From Candidatus Aenigmatarchaeota archaeon (GTDB lineage: Archaea > Aenigmatarchaeota > Aenigmatarchaeia > QMZP01 > QMZT01), in contig JAFGDH010000037.1 of NCBI GenBank assembly GCA_016932215.1, positions 1-59,428 of the forward strand: a DNA stretch of 59,428 bases, read 5' to 3'. This document shows, piece after piece, positions 26,125 through 33,454 of the stretch. Under the pieces are notes generated by a model. The model saw only the letters and a list, made by a program, of their open reading frames with translations, was not told the origin of the DNA and did no database searches. Position numbers and translations under genes: made by a program. The first letter of the stretch is position 1. Each line of letters starts with the position of its first letter.

Positions 26125-27102
26125 ATGATGAACGGGACAGAATCCAGTTATCTGAAAGTTTTGTTATTGATCTCAGTTGCGCTGACAGTGGCAGCTTCCG
26201 GTTGCGTTAGTCCCATGGGGGGCGGATCAACCGGACCAGGGGTGGCGATAGAAAATTTCGAACCATCCCTGACGCAAGTGGAATCCAACGAGCCAGTAAC
26301 ATTGCATTTGGAACTCAGAAACAAGGGCGAATACAACGGCCCTCTCAGTAACGGAGTACCTGTAGTAGCAGAGCTGATGGGAATAGACACGACGGAATGG
26401 ATGGTTTTGCCCAGCATTTATTCCCAGCCGATGTATCTTTTCGCTCCTGACATGGAATCGCAGACAGAGGGGGGACTTGGCACATGGAACTGGGAGCTCA
26501 CCACACCAATGCTCGCAAGAGGGCAGAGGCTCACATACTCCCCGCTGTCAAGGGTATATTACATGTATGAAACCGACGTGATTAAACCGGTATGGTTTGT
26601 TACCAAGGAAGAGCTGGAAACAATAGTCAGATCCGGAGGATCACTCACATCGGAACCAACAACATACACGTCAGGCCCATTAACGGTTGATGTAAAGACA
26701 GGAAATTTCGTCGCATCCAGGGAATGGATGGACAGCAAATTCCAGGTGCAGATAAAGATTTCAAACACGGGATCAGGAAACGTTTTCGGGAAGGAGAGAC
26801 CGATCGGGGTATATGTGGAATGGCCAAGCTTTGTCAGCCCGATAGGTGGGAACTGCCCGAAAGAAATTGACTGGACAGCGGGATATTCGGACATCCTGCC
26901 GATAGGACTGACTCCGCCGACGACACTCGGCAATTTCGTGAGACTCTGGGACACAAGGGAAACGGACATAACCTGCGAGTTCATGATAGTGGAGCCTCCT
27001 TCAAGCAGGACAAAAGCGAATTTCCACGTGAAGCTTTCATACATCTACTACATCGACCAGTCAACGCAGATAACTGTTAAGGGAGTAGAAGATTTCATTT
27101 AA
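26125..27102 (+). CDS. Lipoprotein of the paralogous array, member 2
   Basis: Predicted lipoprotein of unknown function. From the ATG at 26125 (AAGGA at ribosome-binding distance) the signal peptide runs to the lipobox AASGC, Cys27. Shared blocks: GVAIENFEPSLTQVESNEP (Ig-like start), LELRNKGE, the Trp block GTWNWELTTPML, LTYSPLSRVYYMYETD, VTKEELETIVRSGGSL and, late, ITCEFMI. Unlike its paralogues it has few cysteines. The reading frame can be extended to a TTG at 26086, but that would place the start inside the 43-nt hairpin motif, so the ATG is preferred. It lies between members 1 and 3. Confidence 0.75.
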   Translation: MMNGTESSYLKVLLLISVALTVAASGCVSPMGGGSTGPGVAIENFEPSLTQVESNEPVTLHLELRNKGEYNGPLSNGVPVVAELMGIDTTEWMVLPSIYSQPMYLFAPDMESQTEGGLGTWNWELTTPMLARGQRLTYSPLSRVYYMYETDVIKPVWFVTKEELETIVRSGGSLTSEPTTYTSGPLTVDVKTGNFVASREWMDSKFQVQIKISNTGSGNVFGKERPIGVYVEWPSFVSPIGGNCPKEIDWTAGYSDILPIGLTPPTTLGNFVRLWDTRETDITCEFMIVEPPSSRTKANFHVKLSYIYYIDQSTQITVKGVEDFI

Positions 27103-27136
27103 TTTCTTTTTATTTATTTTTTACCAATAATATAGC

Positions 27137-28123
27137 ATGCGCTATATAGTTCTCGTGTTCTTAACCGTTGTTTCAATAATTCTTGTTTCCGGATGCACTT
27201 ATCTGGGATCCTATAATTACAATTCCAATACCCCTGAAGGAGCGGGCGTAATAATAGAGAGTTTCCAGCCGGATTTTGCAGAGGTTTACTCGGGTGAGCC
27301 AGTCAAATTCACCATGAAGGTCCGGAATTCCGGTACATTCAGCGCAGAAAACGGATTTGCAGAGATGCTGGGTCTTGACCAGACATGGAAGGCGGTTAAC
27401 CAGGAACTCGTCCTTAACGATGAACTCCTCCCGAACGAGGCGGAGTGCAGATACCCCATGCACGCCATATCCCTTCTCCCGCCTGACCAGTCCGCAGGCA
27501 TCCAGGGCTCTGACAAGATATGCACATGGACCTACATCGCCCCTTCCATGCGGAGCGGACTCTTTTCCCATTACAGCCCTAGGGTAAGATTCTTTTACGA
27601 CTACAAATCATATGCCATAAAGACAGTGACCATCGTCCCGTCGGATGAGCTGAAGGTTCTCCAGACCCAGGGTAAGACCCTCCCTTCTGAAACGACTGAA
27701 AAATCCAACTCACCCGTAAGCATAGACATAACCACAGCAACGCCCGTCCGATCTTTCGGTTATGACATGATTTTCCCCATAATAATAAAGATAAAAAACA
27801 TGGGAGACGGGACCATATGCTACGATTCCCAGAAATGCAAGACATCTCTGGAGGGCGGGCCCAAATGGAACACATTCCAGTTCAAAATAATACTCCCGGA
27901 CGACATGACGCTTTACGGAAATTCCTGCGAGGAAACGATGGATTTGTACGTGCCAAGGGGGGCCGAGCAGACAATAACCTGCCAGATACAGGCCAGCCAG
28001 CCAGCCAGGCTGACGCAGAAAACCATAAGCGTAAGTGCCGATTATGGCTATTTCGTGGACAAGGTCACAGACATAAGGGTAAGTTCCGTTCAGATGGGTG
28101 ATTCCGGGGAGGGGCAGGAATGA
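27137..28123 (+). CDS. Lipoprotein of the paralogous array, member 3
   Basis: Predicted lipoprotein of unknown function. Signal peptide MRYIVLVFLTVVSIILVSGC gives lipidated Cys20. Blocks shared with members 2 and 4: GVIIESFQPDFAEVYSGEP, TMKVRNSGT, CTWTYIAPSM, SPRVRFFYDY, VPSDELKVLQTQGKTL, and a late TITCQIQ. Pairs of cysteines (CRYP/KICTW, CYDSQKC, SCEE/ITCQ) suggest disulfides. A T/A-rich promoter-like stretch lies just upstream (27103-27125). Its stop overlaps the start of member 4 in an ATGA junction, so these two are translationally coupled. Confidence 0.78.
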   Translation: MRYIVLVFLTVVSIILVSGCTYLGSYNYNSNTPEGAGVIIESFQPDFAEVYSGEPVKFTMKVRNSGTFSAENGFAEMLGLDQTWKAVNQELVLNDELLPNEAECRYPMHAISLLPPDQSAGIQGSDKICTWTYIAPSMRSGLFSHYSPRVRFFYDYKSYAIKTVTIVPSDELKVLQTQGKTLPSETTEKSNSPVSIDITTATPVRSFGYDMIFPIIIKIKNMGDGTICYDSQKCKTSLEGGPKWNTFQFKIILPDDMTLYGNSCEETMDLYVPRGAEQTITCQIQASQPARLTQKTISVSADYGYFVDKVTDIRVSSVQMGDSGEGQE

Positions 28124-29031
28124 AAAAAATAATATCCCTCTCGCTTTTCGTGATACTTGCGGTCTCCGGCTGCACGAGCCTCCCGTTTATCGGCGGGGGC
28201 ATATCAGCGGGCAACGGACTGGTAATCGAAGAATTCAAGACCGACTTTTCCGAGGTTAAGGCGGGAGAACCTTTCAAAATCATGCTTAAAGTGAGGAACA
28301 AGGGAACATCATTCGCAAGGAACGTGGTCGTCGACCTTTCCAATTCAGAAGAACTCCAGTGCATGGGGGGATGCAACTTCTACACCCCCATTTCACCACC
28401 GGATCCGGAATCCGGGACAGAAGGGGAATCCAGGACCTGCACGTGGAACTGCCGGGCGCCCTATGATATCCCATACGGCATGTCGGTCACATACAACCCG
28501 CTGGTCAGGATCACCTACCAGTATACCAGTGACATAGTCAGAACCATCACCCTCGCCTCCCAGGACGAGGTTAGGAATCTCCAGGACATGGGAAGATCCC
28601 TTTCCATCGATCCGGTCAGCACGTCATCGGGCCCGGTTTCCCTCGACCTTAAACTTCACTCGCCGGTCAGGTACTGGATGGACCAGGGACTCATATCGTC
28701 TCCCATGTCCATAGATATAATGAATACTGGCGGCGGCATCACATGCTATCCGGACTGTTTCGACCAGAACGGCTGGAACAAGATCAGCATCTATTCCCAG
28801 AATTTTCTGGGTGACATTCTGATAGACGAATGTGACGTAGGGATAGGTAGTCCAATAACACTTTGGGAGGGAAAGTCAAGAACCATCAGATGCAACCTCC
28901 AGATAATGAACATGCCCATGACCTTCGGTCAGACAAAGAAAACAATTAACATGAAAGCCGAATATTATTACATGGTCACAGCGAATACCGCCGTAAAGGC
29001 CGCGGGAACGGAAGAAAATCCGCTCTACTGA
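28120..29031 (+). CDS. Lipoprotein of the paralogous array, member 4
   Basis: Predicted lipoprotein of unknown function. Signal peptide MKKIISLSLFVILAVSGC gives lipidated Cys18. Shared blocks: GLVIEEFKTDFSEVKAGEP, MLKVRNKGT, CTWNCRAPYDIPYG, NPLVRITYQY, ASQDEVRNLQDMGRSL, CYPDCFDQN and TIRCNLQI. It is closest to member 3. The ATG overlaps the previous stop by four bases and is preceded by GGGGAGGGG, a strong ribosome-binding site. It is convergent with EndoQ, directly abutting its stop. Confidence 0.78.
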   Translation: MKKIISLSLFVILAVSGCTSLPFIGGGISAGNGLVIEEFKTDFSEVKAGEPFKIMLKVRNKGTSFARNVVVDLSNSEELQCMGGCNFYTPISPPDPESGTEGESRTCTWNCRAPYDIPYGMSVTYNPLVRITYQYTSDIVRTITLASQDEVRNLQDMGRSLSIDPVSTSSGPVSLDLKLHSPVRYWMDQGLISSPMSIDIMNTGGGITCYPDCFDQNGWNKISIYSQNFLGDILIDECDVGIGSPITLWEGKSRTIRCNLQIMNMPMTFGQTKKTINMKAEYYYMVTANTAVKAAGTEENPLY

Positions 29032-30285
29032 TCAGAAATCTCCCAGCGTTTTCTGGGGCCCTGCCGGTTTTGCTTTCAGCAGTTTTCCGTCATCGCTTAT
29101 CTTTCCGTAAACACCATCAAATCCTGCTTCTATGTTCACGTTCCCCCCTCTCGTCTCCATGACGAGATTTGCGATTTTCTCGGTTGTTATATTATTTAAC
29201 TCTTCCGGACTGGCGTCCAGAAGCACGTTGAATTCGGAACCGAAAGCGTTCGTGAGCTTCTTGTATTCCTCCCACACCCTTCCGGAGAATGTCTGCACAC
29301 CCATGACGTATGCTATCATTTCAGAAAGCGGGAGCAGGGAATGGAATTTTTTCGCGCCTTCCGGTACGAATCCTTCTTCCCTGTCGGCAAGATCTTCAAC
29401 CCTGTGCAGGACCCCCAGCGTTAGTGGCCGCCTGCACACAGGACAAATGTTATTATGCCTCTTCGCTTCTGCCGGAACCATCGAAACTTTGCAGTCCCTG
29501 TGGCCATCGAAATGATATTTCCCGTAAGACGGGTTGACCTCTATCGTCCCTTCCAGCCCATCCTTGGTCCTTAACGCTTTTATGATCCCATTGTAATCCG
29601 CGTTTTTTAGATCGAAAATCGTGGCTTCTCTCCCTATCCTCCACGGCCAGAACGAATGGGAATCGGAGAAAGAGACCAGTGAATATTTGTCGAGCTGCGA
29701 CAGTCTCCAGTTCATCCGAGGATCAGAAGAAAGACCGGTTTCGAGGGCGTGTATGTGTTTTGTCTGGTCGCCATAGCAATCCTCTATCCTGTCGAAACCG
29801 GATTTCGATCCGAACAGGGAAAACCACGGCGTCCATATGTGGGCCGGTATGATTTCCGCTTCGCTGCTCACGCATTTTATCAGATCAACCAGCTCCGGGC
29901 AGCTTATCCCGCATATTGGCCTCCCGTCGGAAGCCAGCTTGACGCCTTTGCCGGACAGCGCATCGTTTATCTGTTCAGCCACTTCGAAACCTGGCGCCAA
30001 CACCACGTTATGAACCCTTTTGACCTCTCCGCCCTGTGAATATATGCTGGATATCTCGGAAGAAAGCACGAAAGGGAAACCGTTACCATATTTTGGAATG
30101 CCGCTCCCGTCCTCGTTCAGCGTTTCTTTCAGCTCTTTGAGCCATAAGGGGTGAGTGAAATCACCCGTACCCAGCAAACCCAGCCCCTTCATTTTGGCAT
30201 ATTCCACCAGATTGGCTATGCTTATGTTCTTGCTCGTGGCACGGCTGTATTTTGAATGGATGTGGAGATCTGCGATTATTTTCAT
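29032..30285 (-). CDS. Endonuclease Q (PHP-domain DNA repair nuclease) with PIP box
   Basis: Repair nuclease that in Thermococcales cuts 5' of deaminated bases and abasic sites and is stimulated by PCNA. The 417-residue length fits. Seen here: PHP motif ADLHIHSKYSRATS (4-17), LLGTGDFTHPLW, SSEISSIY, IIPAHIWTPWFS, SFSDSHSFWPWRIGRE, then the zinc cluster CPVCRRPLTLGVLHRVEDLADRE typical of EndoQ. The last residues are QKTLGDF, a PCNA-interacting box (Q-x-x-L-x-x-F) exactly at the C-terminus. Start ATG is 30285. It shares its strand with the tRNA gene just upstream. Confidence 0.93.
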   Translation of the reverse strand: MKIIADLHIHSKYSRATSKNISIANLVEYAKMKGLGLLGTGDFTHPLWLKELKETLNEDGSGIPKYGNGFPFVLSSEISSIYSQGGEVKRVHNVVLAPGFEVAEQINDALSGKGVKLASDGRPICGISCPELVDLIKCVSSEAEIIPAHIWTPWFSLFGSKSGFDRIEDCYGDQTKHIHALETGLSSDPRMNWRLSQLDKYSLVSFSDSHSFWPWRIGREATIFDLKNADYNGIIKALRTKDGLEGTIEVNPSYGKYHFDGHRDCKVSMVPAEAKRHNNICPVCRRPLTLGVLHRVEDLADREEGFVPEGAKKFHSLLPLSEMIAYVMGVQTFSGRVWEEYKKLTNAFGSEFNVLLDASPEELNNITTEKIANLVMETRGGNVNIEAGFDGVYGKISDDGKLLKAKPAGPQKTLGDF

Positions 30286-30339
30286 GATTCAACCTGAGAC
30301 TATATTGTAATTAAGTCTTATAATTGAAAAGAAAAAATA

Positions 30340-30462
30340 TGGGCTCGTGGGGATTCGAACCCCAGACCTCCGGCTTTCCCAGTTTGAGGTTAAAACTTAC
30401 CAGGCAAATGCGCCTGGCGGCCATATAAGACCGGCGCTCTAACCAAGCTGAGCTACGAGCCC
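30340..30462 (-). tRNA. tRNA-Ile (anticodon UAU) with 48-nt intron
   Basis: Cloverleaf on the minus strand: acceptor GGGCTCG/CGAGCCC, D stem GCTC/GAGC, anticodon stem CCGGT/GCCGG, T arm TGGGG-TTCGAAT-CCCCA and A73. The mature anticodon loop is C-U-UAU-A-A, with U36 and A37. The intron is 30376-30423, in the canonical position between 37 and 38. CUUA of the loop can pair with UGGG near the intron end, leaving three-base bulges at both cut sites (UA^U and AA^A), as in a bulge-helix-bulge. The intron holds a hairpin CCAGGC/GCCTGG. No CCA is encoded. A T-rich run (ATTTTTTCTTTTC) follows on the minus strand. Confidence 0.92.
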
Positions 30463-30473
30463 ATTATTCAAGA

Positions 30474-30496
30474 GACGCAGAACGAAGTTCTGCGTC
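30474..30496. other. Perfect 10-bp hairpin with 3-nt loop
   Basis: GACGCAGAAC and GTTCTGCGTC are separated by GAA. It lies 11 bases upstream of the tRNA 5' end on the minus strand. If tRNA transcription starts from GTATAAAAG (about 30554-30546, minus) this hairpin would be in the pre-tRNA leader. Confidence 0.5.
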
Positions 30497-30512
30497 ATGT
30501 GCTGTTTCGGGA

Positions 30513-30551
30513 GAAGCATACCTCGTATGCTTCATGCGCTTATTTCTTTTA
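30513..30551 (+). terminator. Hairpin with T-rich tail
   Basis: GAAGCATAC (30513-30521) pairs with GTATGCTTC (30525-30533) over CTC and is followed on the plus strand by CTTATTTCTTTT. The same tail follows the hairpin after the thermosome gene. It would stop plus-strand transcription ahead of the thermosome promoter. Confidence 0.45.
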
Positions 30552-30739
30552 TACGTTGTTTACGATTTAATTAATTCTGTCAAAAAGGTTTATATTTGTT
30601 CGGAATGTGGGTAAATGAAGGGAAGGCAGGGATAATGCTTAAAAACCATTCGAGTATAATATGTATATCCTTTATAAGGGTTAAATGAAAAATAATTGAG
30701 AATTGATCATATTTGAGATATTAAACGGAGGTGATTGAG

Positions 30740-32380
30740 ATGAACGGACAAGGTTTACAACCTATCCTGATATTGCCCGAGGGAACGATGAGGACCAAGG
30801 GCAAGGAAGCGCAGAAGAACAACATAGCTGCGGCTATTGTCATTTCTGATACGGTCAAGACAACGCTCGGACCAAAGGGAATGGACAAGATGCTGGTGGA
30901 CTCCCTCGGGGATGTAACAATAACGAACGACGGGGCCACCATACTTGACGAGATGCAGATAGAGCATCCTGCGGCAAAGATGATAGCGGAGATAGCCAAA
31001 ACACAGGACGAGGCGGTCGGTGACGGAACGACGACGGCCGTCGTTATAGCAGGCGAGCTTCTCAAAGAGGCAGAAAAGCTACTTGAACAGCAGATACACC
31101 CCACTGTAATCACTAAGGGATTCAGGCTCGCCAAAAACAAGGCTCTGGAGGAGCTGGAAAGGCTTGCAAAACCGGTAAACATAAAAGACGAGGCCACGCT
31201 CAGAAAGATTGCCAATACCGCAATAACGGGCAAATCGGCCGAAAAGGCTTCTGATATATTCACGAATCTTTCAGTCAAGGCCGTAACGAGGGTAGCCGAT
31301 GTTTCGGCGGCAGGAGTCAATATCGATGCCGAGAACATAAAAATCGAAAAGAAACAGGGAGGTTCGATGGCAGACACCGAACTGATCGAAGGCGTTGTCC
31401 TGGACAAGGAAGTGGTTCACTCAGCGATGCCGAGGATGATCGAAAAGGCGAAGATAGCGTTGCTGGACTCTGCCCTCGAAGTCAAAGAACTGGAGGGCGA
31501 CGCGAAGATAAGCATAGATTCTCCCGACAAGATGCAGGCCTTCCTTGACCAGCAGGAGGCCAGCCTGAGAAACATGGTAAAAAAGGTCATCGATTCTGGC
31601 GCTAATGCCGTATTCTGCCAGAAGGGAATAGACGACATAGCCCAGCACTACCTTTCCAAGGCCGGGATAATGGCAGCCAGAAGGGTCAAGAAATCAGACA
31701 TGGATGCGCTCACGCGAGCTACGGGAGCTAAGATAGTGTCCAACGTGAAAGACCTTTCGAAGGACGACCTTGGTTATGCAGGTCTCGTGCAGGAGAAGAA
31801 GATAGCAGGCGACCAGATGATCTTCGTCGAGAGATGCAAAGACCCGAAAGCGGTGACTTTACTCCTTCGAGGTGGATCAGAGCATGTCGTTGACGAGGTT
31901 GAGAGAGCCGTGGAAGACGCGGTCAAAGGCGTCATAGCCGCGCTCGAGCTCGGCAAGATAGTTCCCGGCGGGGGAGCGATAGAGATCGAACTTTCCAAAA
32001 TCCTCAGAAAATACGCAGACTCGTTCCGCGGAAGGGAGCAGCTTGCCATAAGCGCATTCGCCACGGCACTCGAATCCATACCGAGGAGCCTGGCTGAGAA
32101 CGCGGGTCTCGACCCGATAGACAAGATCGCCCAGCTTAAGGCAGAGCACGACAAGAACAACACCGCATTTGGCCTGGATGTATTCACGGGAAGGGTCCAG
32201 GACATGTTCAGGGACGGCGTCGTGGAGCCGATGAAAATAAAGCAGCAGGCGCTTAAATCAGCATCCGAGGTCACCGAGATGATACTCAGAATAGACGACA
32301 TCATCTCAGGCGGACAGAAGGAAAGCGCCCCCTCAATGCCGCCCGGCGGAATGGGCGGTGGCATGGGCGGAATGTACTGA
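30740..32380 (+). CDS. thsA: Thermosome subunit (group II chaperonin)
   Basis: Subunit of the ATP-dependent double-ring folding chaperonin. The 546 residues have the equatorial start [28 protein letters not shown], the ATPase motif GDGTTT, the apical domain in the middle with its helical protrusion, and the second equatorial half with [17 protein letters not shown]. It ends with the flexible [11 protein letters not shown] tail. The start is ATG 30740 because GGAGGTGAT (30727-30735) is an unmistakable ribosome-binding site; the GTG at 30731 lies within it. TATA-like sequences occur at about 30654-30680. Only one chaperonin gene is in the window. Confidence 0.97.
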   Translation: MNGQGLQPILILPEGTMRTKGKEAQKNNIAAAIVISDTVKTTLGPKGMDKMLVDSLGDVTITNDGATILDEMQIEHPAAKMIAEIAKTQDEAVGDGTTTAVVIAGELLKEAEKLLEQQIHPTVITKGFRLAKNKALEELERLAKPVNIKDEATLRKIANTAITGKSAEKASDIFTNLSVKAVTRVADVSAAGVNIDAENIKIEKKQGGSMADTELIEGVVLDKEVVHSAMPRMIEKAKIALLDSALEVKELEGDAKISIDSPDKMQAFLDQQEASLRNMVKKVIDSGANAVFCQKGIDDIAQHYLSKAGIMAARRVKKSDMDALTRATGAKIVSNVKDLSKDDLGYAGLVQEKKIAGDQMIFVERCKDPKAVTLLLRGGSEHVVDEVERAVEDAVKGVIAALELGKIVPGGGAIEIELSKILRKYADSFRGREQLAISAFATALESIPRSLAENAGLDPIDKIAQLKAEHDKNNTAFGLDVFTGRVQDMFRDGVVEPMKIKQQALKSASEVTEMILRIDDIISGGQKESAPSMPPGGMGGGMGGMY

Positions 32381-32391
32381 GCCGGACAAAA

Positions 32392-32425
32392 AGGTATACG
32401 CTAGGCGTATACCTGCCCCTTATTT
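32392..32425 (+). terminator. Terminator of thermosome gene
   Basis: AGGTATACGC (32392-32401) pairs perfectly with GCGTATACCT (32405-32414) over TAG, followed by CTTATTTCTTTTT. It sits 12 bases after the thermosome stop, a bacterial-looking hairpin-plus-T terminator. Confidence 0.6.
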
Positions 32426-32480
32426 CTTTTTAATCTTTTCCGAAAAAACATTTATATTGGGAAAGCCATAAATTATTATT

Positions 32481-32969
32481 ATGGTTGATGACGAATACGA
32501 GATTATTCCTACCTCGCCAATTCGAAGGCTAGAGCGAAGGATGGAAAGGGTGGAGGGCGGATCTTCTTCTTCAGAGGTTCATAAACTCATAGAACAGGTC
32601 GTGGAACTCATAAAATCCAACCAGCGGATAATAGACGATTCCATAAAAGCAAACAACGACCTCATAGCAGAGGTTTCCAAGGTCCCGAAAAGGGTTGACG
32701 ACCTTATAATGGAGATGAGGGAGTTCATGAAGCTCCTGAGAACGTCCGCTGAAAGCGAAGAGGTCTCTGCCGTCTCCAAAGAGGTAATGGAACCGCTCGT
32801 TGGCAAGATGTCAGAACTGATAGACCAGAACAAGAAGAACTTCGAGACGAACCAGGCAGCCCTCACCACGCTCGGTGTAATAGAAAAGCGGCTGAAAAGG
32901 CTGTATTACCAGTCTGGCCAGCCTGCAACATCATCTTCATCTAATCAGGCAATGGATTATGGGAGGTAA
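32481..32969 (+). CDS. Coiled-coil protein preceding a pilin gene
   Basis: Not assigned to a known family. The 162-residue soluble protein has a short tail with an RRLERRMERVE helix, a Ser-rich break (GGSSSSE), then continuous amphipathic helix (about 35-145) with heptad spacing, and a Gln/Ser/Thr-rich end. It resembles in general design the small coiled-coil accessory proteins found beside archaeal pilin or archaellum genes (FlaC/FlaD-like), but no motif proves this. Its stop codon forms part of the ribosome-binding site of the next pilin gene, so the two are made together. Confidence 0.6.
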   Translation: MVDDEYEIIPTSPIRRLERRMERVEGGSSSSEVHKLIEQVVELIKSNQRIIDDSIKANNDLIAEVSKVPKRVDDLIMEMREFMKLLRTSAESEEVSAVSKEVMEPLVGKMSELIDQNKKNFETNQAALTTLGVIEKRLKRLYYQSGQPATSSSSNQAMDYGR

Positions 32970-32973
32970 AAAA

Positions 32974-33411
32974 ATGAGGAAAGGTATAACGCCAATAGTA
33001 TCGATCATCATACTTCTGTTGATCACGATAGGTTTAGCGGCATCAGCTTATACATTCCTTTCAGGCTTCCTGGGAGGATATACCAGAGGATCCGTAATGA
33101 TAGTCGACAGCTATTGTCAGGGCATGACAACCACGACAATAAAACTGAGGAATGCCGGGACAGAGGAAATGAGCCTCGGGGACTGTAATAGCGTATTCAG
33201 CGGAGCTGACAAGGACTGCGGTTCGCTTACTGTCAGCAGGACAGACGGCCAACCAATGTCCAATGCGAAGTTTTCAGGTGCTTCAATAAAACCACAACAG
33301 TTAACAACATTTACGGATACTTGTGCAAGCGGTACAGAATCAAGGACATGCACGTACCGAATCGTTGGTTCCGGTCTCGGTGCCATAACGGCGACGGTTA
33401 ACTGCGGTTAA
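32974..33411 (+). CDS. Archaeal type IV pilin-like protein
   Basis: Exported pilin subunit. The N-terminus MRKGITPIVSIIILLLITIG is a class III signal: basic leader, Gly before the cleavage site, then ITPIV and a hydrophobic helix that would form the pilus core. The rest is a Ser/Thr-rich beta domain with six cysteines and an IKLRNAGTEE strand typical of archaeal pilins and archaellins. The ATG at 32974 is chosen because GGGAGGT (32960-32966), which includes the previous stop, is correctly spaced; the frame start at 32959 would spoil the leader. Confidence 0.85.
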   Translation: MRKGITPIVSIIILLLITIGLAASAYTFLSGFLGGYTRGSVMIVDSYCQGMTTTTIKLRNAGTEEMSLGDCNSVFSGADKDCGSLTVSRTDGQPMSNAKFSGASIKPQQLTTFTDTCASGTESRTCTYRIVGSGLGAITATVNCG

Positions 33412-33454
33412 ACCCGGTCCTTTTTCTTTTCATTTTCTCTAGAATTAGTGGTAT

